The position numbers and the translations under genes were made by a program. Shown one piece after another: positions 39,099-42,365 of a stretch of 42,365 nt of DNA (positions are counted from its first letter, which is position 1; every line of letters starts with the position of its first letter). The notes below the pieces were generated by a model. The model was not told the DNA's origin, searched no databases, and saw only the letters and a program-made list of their open reading frames with translations. This stretch comes from Nautiliaceae bacterium (GTDB lineage: Bacteria; Campylobacterota; Campylobacteria; Campylobacterales; Nautiliaceae), in contig JAMOSZ010000031.1 in assembly GCA_027062625.1 (NCBI GenBank), positions 1-42,365 on the forward strand, written 5' to 3'.

Positions 39099-40346
39099 AT
39101 GAAAAAAATATTAATTTTTATTTTTTTTATTTTTGTTTTTCTTTTTGCAAATGAAAAAACCTACACAATAAAAGTAGATAATAAAACCTACACTTATAAA
39201 AAAATCTTAACCACTGAAATATTTGAAAATAAAAAAATTACAAAAGAGATAATAGTTTGTTGCGGAAAAATTTTTAACAGCGTAAAAGAGCTAAAAAAAC
39301 GATTAAAAGGGAATAATTTATTTGATAAGTCAAAAATAATAAAAATAGAAAAATTTACTCCTAAGCCTATGCAAATTAAAAGATACTATTTTACTACAAA
39401 AGAAGAAACTTTTAGATATTTACAAATTAAATCTTGCAAAGATTTTAAGAAATTAACCCCTTATCAAAGAGGAGAAGCAATAATTGCTTTTTTAATTAAT
39501 GAAAAATATGAAAAAGCCAATAAACTTCTAAACTGCAACCTTAAAATTACCTCTCATTCACTTGCTGAGCCGTATATGGCAATTTTTCAAGGGGATTATA
39601 AAAAAATAGATAAATTATTAAAAAGACACAAGATAAAAATAAGTGACTTTGCAATTTGTAAGATAGCGGCTAAAAAAAGATGGGATTTATTTGAATATTT
39701 TACCAACAAAGAAGAGTTTTTTAAAACAAATTTAACTTGTGTAAGTGGTATTGATAATGTAATAAAACACTATGGCTACACTCCTCTACCTAAAAAAGAA
39801 CTAAAAAAATTATCAAGTGAGGAACTTAGAGTCTTAGAAAGGTATGACAACAGAGATTATATAAAAGCTTTAATTTGTATAAAAGAATTGTATTTTTACG
39901 ATGGAGATAATCATTGCAAATATGCACTTAAATATTTTCCTGATAATATAAGAGTATTAGCGGCAAACAAAAAAACCAATTTACTGATTTCAAAACTAAA
40001 AAATTCAAACAATAGCTTATTTTTATCATATTTGGTAAATTTGTATATAATTAAAAACGATAAAGAAAATGCAAAAAAAGCGTATAAAAAACTTCTAAAA
40101 GAAATATACAAACAAGAAGGCTCACTATCTACCAGAATTATTGTATCAATCCTTGGCCCTTTAATGGGAGTTAAATATCCAAAAAACGAATATCAGTTAA
40201 AACAACACGTTATTGATTTAGCTCTTGGAAGATTTGAGGGAGTAAATTTTATAGAAAAATTTTTAAAAAGATTTTATAATGACTATAACGAAACTTTAAA
40301 AAAAGAAGTAATAAATGAAGTTAATAAGGAGTTTTTAGAAAAATGA
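39099..40346 (+). CDS. Exported hypothetical protein
   Basis: Signal peptide MKKILIFIFFIFVFLFANEKT; Cys-containing, helical repeat-like C-terminal half; no family recognised. Confidence 0.7.
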   Translation: MKKILIFIFFIFVFLFANEKTYTIKVDNKTYTYKKILTTEIFENKKITKEIIVCCGKIFNSVKELKKRLKGNNLFDKSKIIKIEKFTPKPMQIKRYYFTTKEETFRYLQIKSCKDFKKLTPYQRGEAIIAFLINEKYEKANKLLNCNLKITSHSLAEPYMAIFQGDYKKIDKLLKRHKIKISDFAICKIAAKKRWDLFEYFTNKEEFFKTNLTCVSGIDNVIKHYGYTPLPKKELKKLSSEELRVLERYDNRDYIKALICIKELYFYDGDNHCKYALKYFPDNIRVLAANKKTNLLISKLKNSNNSLFLSYLVNLYIIKNDKENAKKAYKKLLKEIYKQEGSLSTRIIVSILGPLMGVKYPKNEYQLKQHVIDLALGRFEGVNFIEKFLKRFYNDYNETLKKEVINEVNKEFLEK

Positions 40347-40885
40347 ATATAAAAATAATAAGTGCAGGAGATGTAGAAACATTTGACTTTGCAATTCCTA
40401 TTGGAGTTGGAATGGTTGAGAGTGCAATTAACTTAACAAAACTTTGTGAGTTTGACAGACCGGATTTATTAATATTTATAGGAAGTGCCGGAAGTTATGG
40501 GAGGCTTAGACCTTTTGAAGTAATTGAGAGTTTTAGTGCCTCAAACATAGAACACTGCTTTTTGCAAAAAAAATGCTATACTCCAATTGATAACATAATC
40601 TCAATAAAGCCATCTATACTTATAAACTCATCAAACTACATAACAACTAATAAAACAATCTCAAAAGCATATCTAAGCTTTGGGATTGATGGGGAGAATA
40701 TGGAGTTTTATTCGGTAATGAAGGTTGCAAAAGAATTTGGGATAGGAGTAATTGGGATTTTTGTAATTACAAACTACTGCTTTGAAGAAGCCCACAAAGA
40801 ATACCTCCAAAACATAAAAAAAGCAAAGAAAATCTTAATTGAATATTTAATGGATAAAAAACTAATAAAGGATAACAATGGATAA
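40343..40885 (+). CDS. Nucleoside phosphorylase/nucleosidase superfamily protein (PNP_UDP_1-like)
   Basis: [12 protein letters not shown] and [28 protein letters not shown] resemble the purine phosphorylase/MTAN core; short (180 aa). Confidence 0.75.
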   Translation: MNIKIISAGDVETFDFAIPIGVGMVESAINLTKLCEFDRPDLLIFIGSAGSYGRLRPFEVIESFSASNIEHCFLQKKCYTPIDNIISIKPSILINSSNYITTNKTISKAYLSFGIDGENMEFYSVMKVAKEFGIGVIGIFVITNYCFEEAHKEYLQNIKKAKKILIEYLMDKKLIKDNNG

Positions 40886-41948
40886 AAAAATCTTTATGGA
40901 CTATCTCCCACAGGAGCTTGAAGAGTTTGGAATAAAACCAAAATTTAGGGTAAAACAGCTTTATAACTGGGTTTATAGAAAATATGTGGACGACTTTGAG
41001 AAGATGAGTAATCTGCCAAAAGATTTAAGAGAAAAATTAAAAGAGGAGTTTATTATAAATCCCCTTGAACTTCTAAATCACGAAGTCTCCAAAGACAAAA
41101 CAGAGAAGTTTTTGTTTAAGTTAAGGGATAATCACACAATTGAAGTGGTGCTTATTAAGATGAAAGACGAGAGGATTGAAAACGGCAAAAAGAAAGAGGC
41201 AAAATATACAGTATGCGTCTCAACCCAAGTTGGATGCAAAGTGGGATGTGCTTTTTGTCTGACTGCAAAAGGGGGGTTTGTTAGGAATTTGAGTGCCGGG
41301 GAGATTGTGGCTCAGGTTTGGTTTATGAAAAAGTTTAAAGGGTTTGACGAGAATAAGGCTTTAAATGTTGTTTATATGGGAATGGGAGAGCCCCTTGATA
41401 ATTATGAAAATTTAGTAAAAGCGATAAAAATAATAGCTCATCCAGATGGCTTAAATATCTCTCCAAAAAGACAGACAATCTCAACATCAGGCATCGCCCC
41501 GAAAATAAAACGCTTAGGAGAAGAGAATCTTGGGGTAAATCTGGCTATCTCTTTACACGCGGTTGATGATAAGCTAAGAGAAGAGTTAATCCCTATGAAC
41601 AAAGCCTATAACATAAAAAGCGTAATTGATGCGGTTAGGGAGTTTCCAATTGATAAAAGAAAAAAGGTAATGTTTGAATATCTTGTGATAAAAGATGTAA
41701 ACGATGATTTGGAGAGTGCCAAAAAGCTGGTAAAACTTTTAAATGGCATCCCAAGCAAAGTAAACCTTATTTATTTTAACCCATATCCAGGGAGTCCTTA
41801 CAAACGCCCAGATGAAGAGACTATGAAAAAATTTCAAAGATACCTTCTTGATAAAGGGATAACCTGCACAATAAGAGAATCAAAAGGAATTGATATAAGT
41901 GCAGCTTGCGGACAACTAAGGGAAAAAAAGCTTAAAAATGAAACCTAA
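40878..41948 (+). CDS. rlmN: Dual-specificity 23S rRNA/tRNA adenine-C2 methyltransferase
   Basis: Radical SAM motif [63 protein letters not shown]. Confidence 0.96.
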   Translation: MDKKIFMDYLPQELEEFGIKPKFRVKQLYNWVYRKYVDDFEKMSNLPKDLREKLKEEFIINPLELLNHEVSKDKTEKFLFKLRDNHTIEVVLIKMKDERIENGKKKEAKYTVCVSTQVGCKVGCAFCLTAKGGFVRNLSAGEIVAQVWFMKKFKGFDENKALNVVYMGMGEPLDNYENLVKAIKIIAHPDGLNISPKRQTISTSGIAPKIKRLGEENLGVNLAISLHAVDDKLREELIPMNKAYNIKSVIDAVREFPIDKRKKVMFEYLVIKDVNDDLESAKKLVKLLNGIPSKVNLIYFNPYPGSPYKRPDEETMKKFQRYLLDKGITCTIRESKGIDISAACGQLREKKLKNET

Positions 41949-42365
41949 GCTTAGATTCAAGGAGTTTAGTGGGGAGTGGATAGAAAAGAGGCTTGGGGAG
42001 GTTGCAGTTTGTGAAGATAATAAAAGAATTCCATTAAATGAGACTGAAAGAAAACAACGAAAAGGAATATATCCTTATTGGGGTTCAACAAAAGTTATGG
42101 ATTATGTGAATGATTATATTTTTAATGGTGAATATGTTTTATTATCAGAAGATGGAGGATATTTTTATGATTATAAAGAAAAACCAATTGCTTTTTATGT
42201 AAATGGAAAATTTTGGGCGAATAATCATATACATGTTTTAAAAATAAATAAAAGAAATAGTGCGAAATTTATATATTATACATTAGCTCACAAGAATATA
42301 TTAGCTTACATAATTGGAGGAACAAGAACAAAATTAAATCAAAAAGATATGTTAAAAATAAAAAT
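41938..42365 (+). CDS. hsdS: Type I restriction-modification specificity subunit (HsdS), 3'-truncated by window edge
   Basis: ATG inside the rlmN 3' end; translates to [142 protein letters not shown]..., an HsdS N-terminal target recognition domain. Confidence 0.88.
   Translation, partial: MKPKLRFKEFSGEWIEKRLGEVAVCEDNKRIPLNETERKQRKGIYPYWGSTKVMDYVNDYIFNGEYVLLSEDGGYFYDYKEKPIAFYVNGKFWANNHIHVLKINKRNSAKFIYYTLAHKNILAYIIGGTRTKLNQKDMLKIK

Noticed and set aside
1-42365. CRISPR array, tRNA/rRNA genes, transposon ends or prophage
   Set aside because: No regularly spaced repeats, no cloverleaf or rRNA-like stretch, and no transposase/integrase/phage structural gene was recognised. A tRNAscan/Infernal run would settle the RNA part.

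Overview
AT-rich, very compact bacterial chromosome segment. Gene content and order (tig-clpP-def-comM, futalosine-type mqnA, pckA, RNase J, CetB-like PAS protein, paired EptA-type genes) suggest a Campylobacterota/Epsilonproteobacteria genome, possibly Nautiliales; that assignment is inference. Most of the window is housekeeping: yifB/comM, def, clpP, tig, folE, thiG, serS, secG, frr, pyrE, moaE, moaD, mqnA, pckA, ilvD, rnj, rsmA, hisF, rlmN. The left edge carries a surface polysaccharide/lipid block: a KpsC-like fragment, an MsbA-like ABC exporter, a glycosyltransferase, two tandem EptA-like phosphoethanolamine transferases, DgkA, and a DSP-like phosphatase. No tRNA, rRNA, CRISPR array, transposase or prophage was recognised. 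The observations most worth following are: (1) two EptA paralogs sharing a 354-bp tract that is identical by eye inside otherwise diverged genes; (2) a standalone T4 Rnl1-type RNA ligase with intact nucleotidyltransferase motifs, about 7 kb from the start of a type I HsdS gene at the window edge; (3) a di-iron/MBL-fold domain fused to GGDEF; (4) convergent gene pairs that all terminate within 20 bp of each other, two of them with a perfect hairpin holding both stop codons; (5) a Liv-type transporter operon with two binding proteins, two permeases and a CetB-like PAS protein, translationally coupled to thiG and lacking ATPase genes here.
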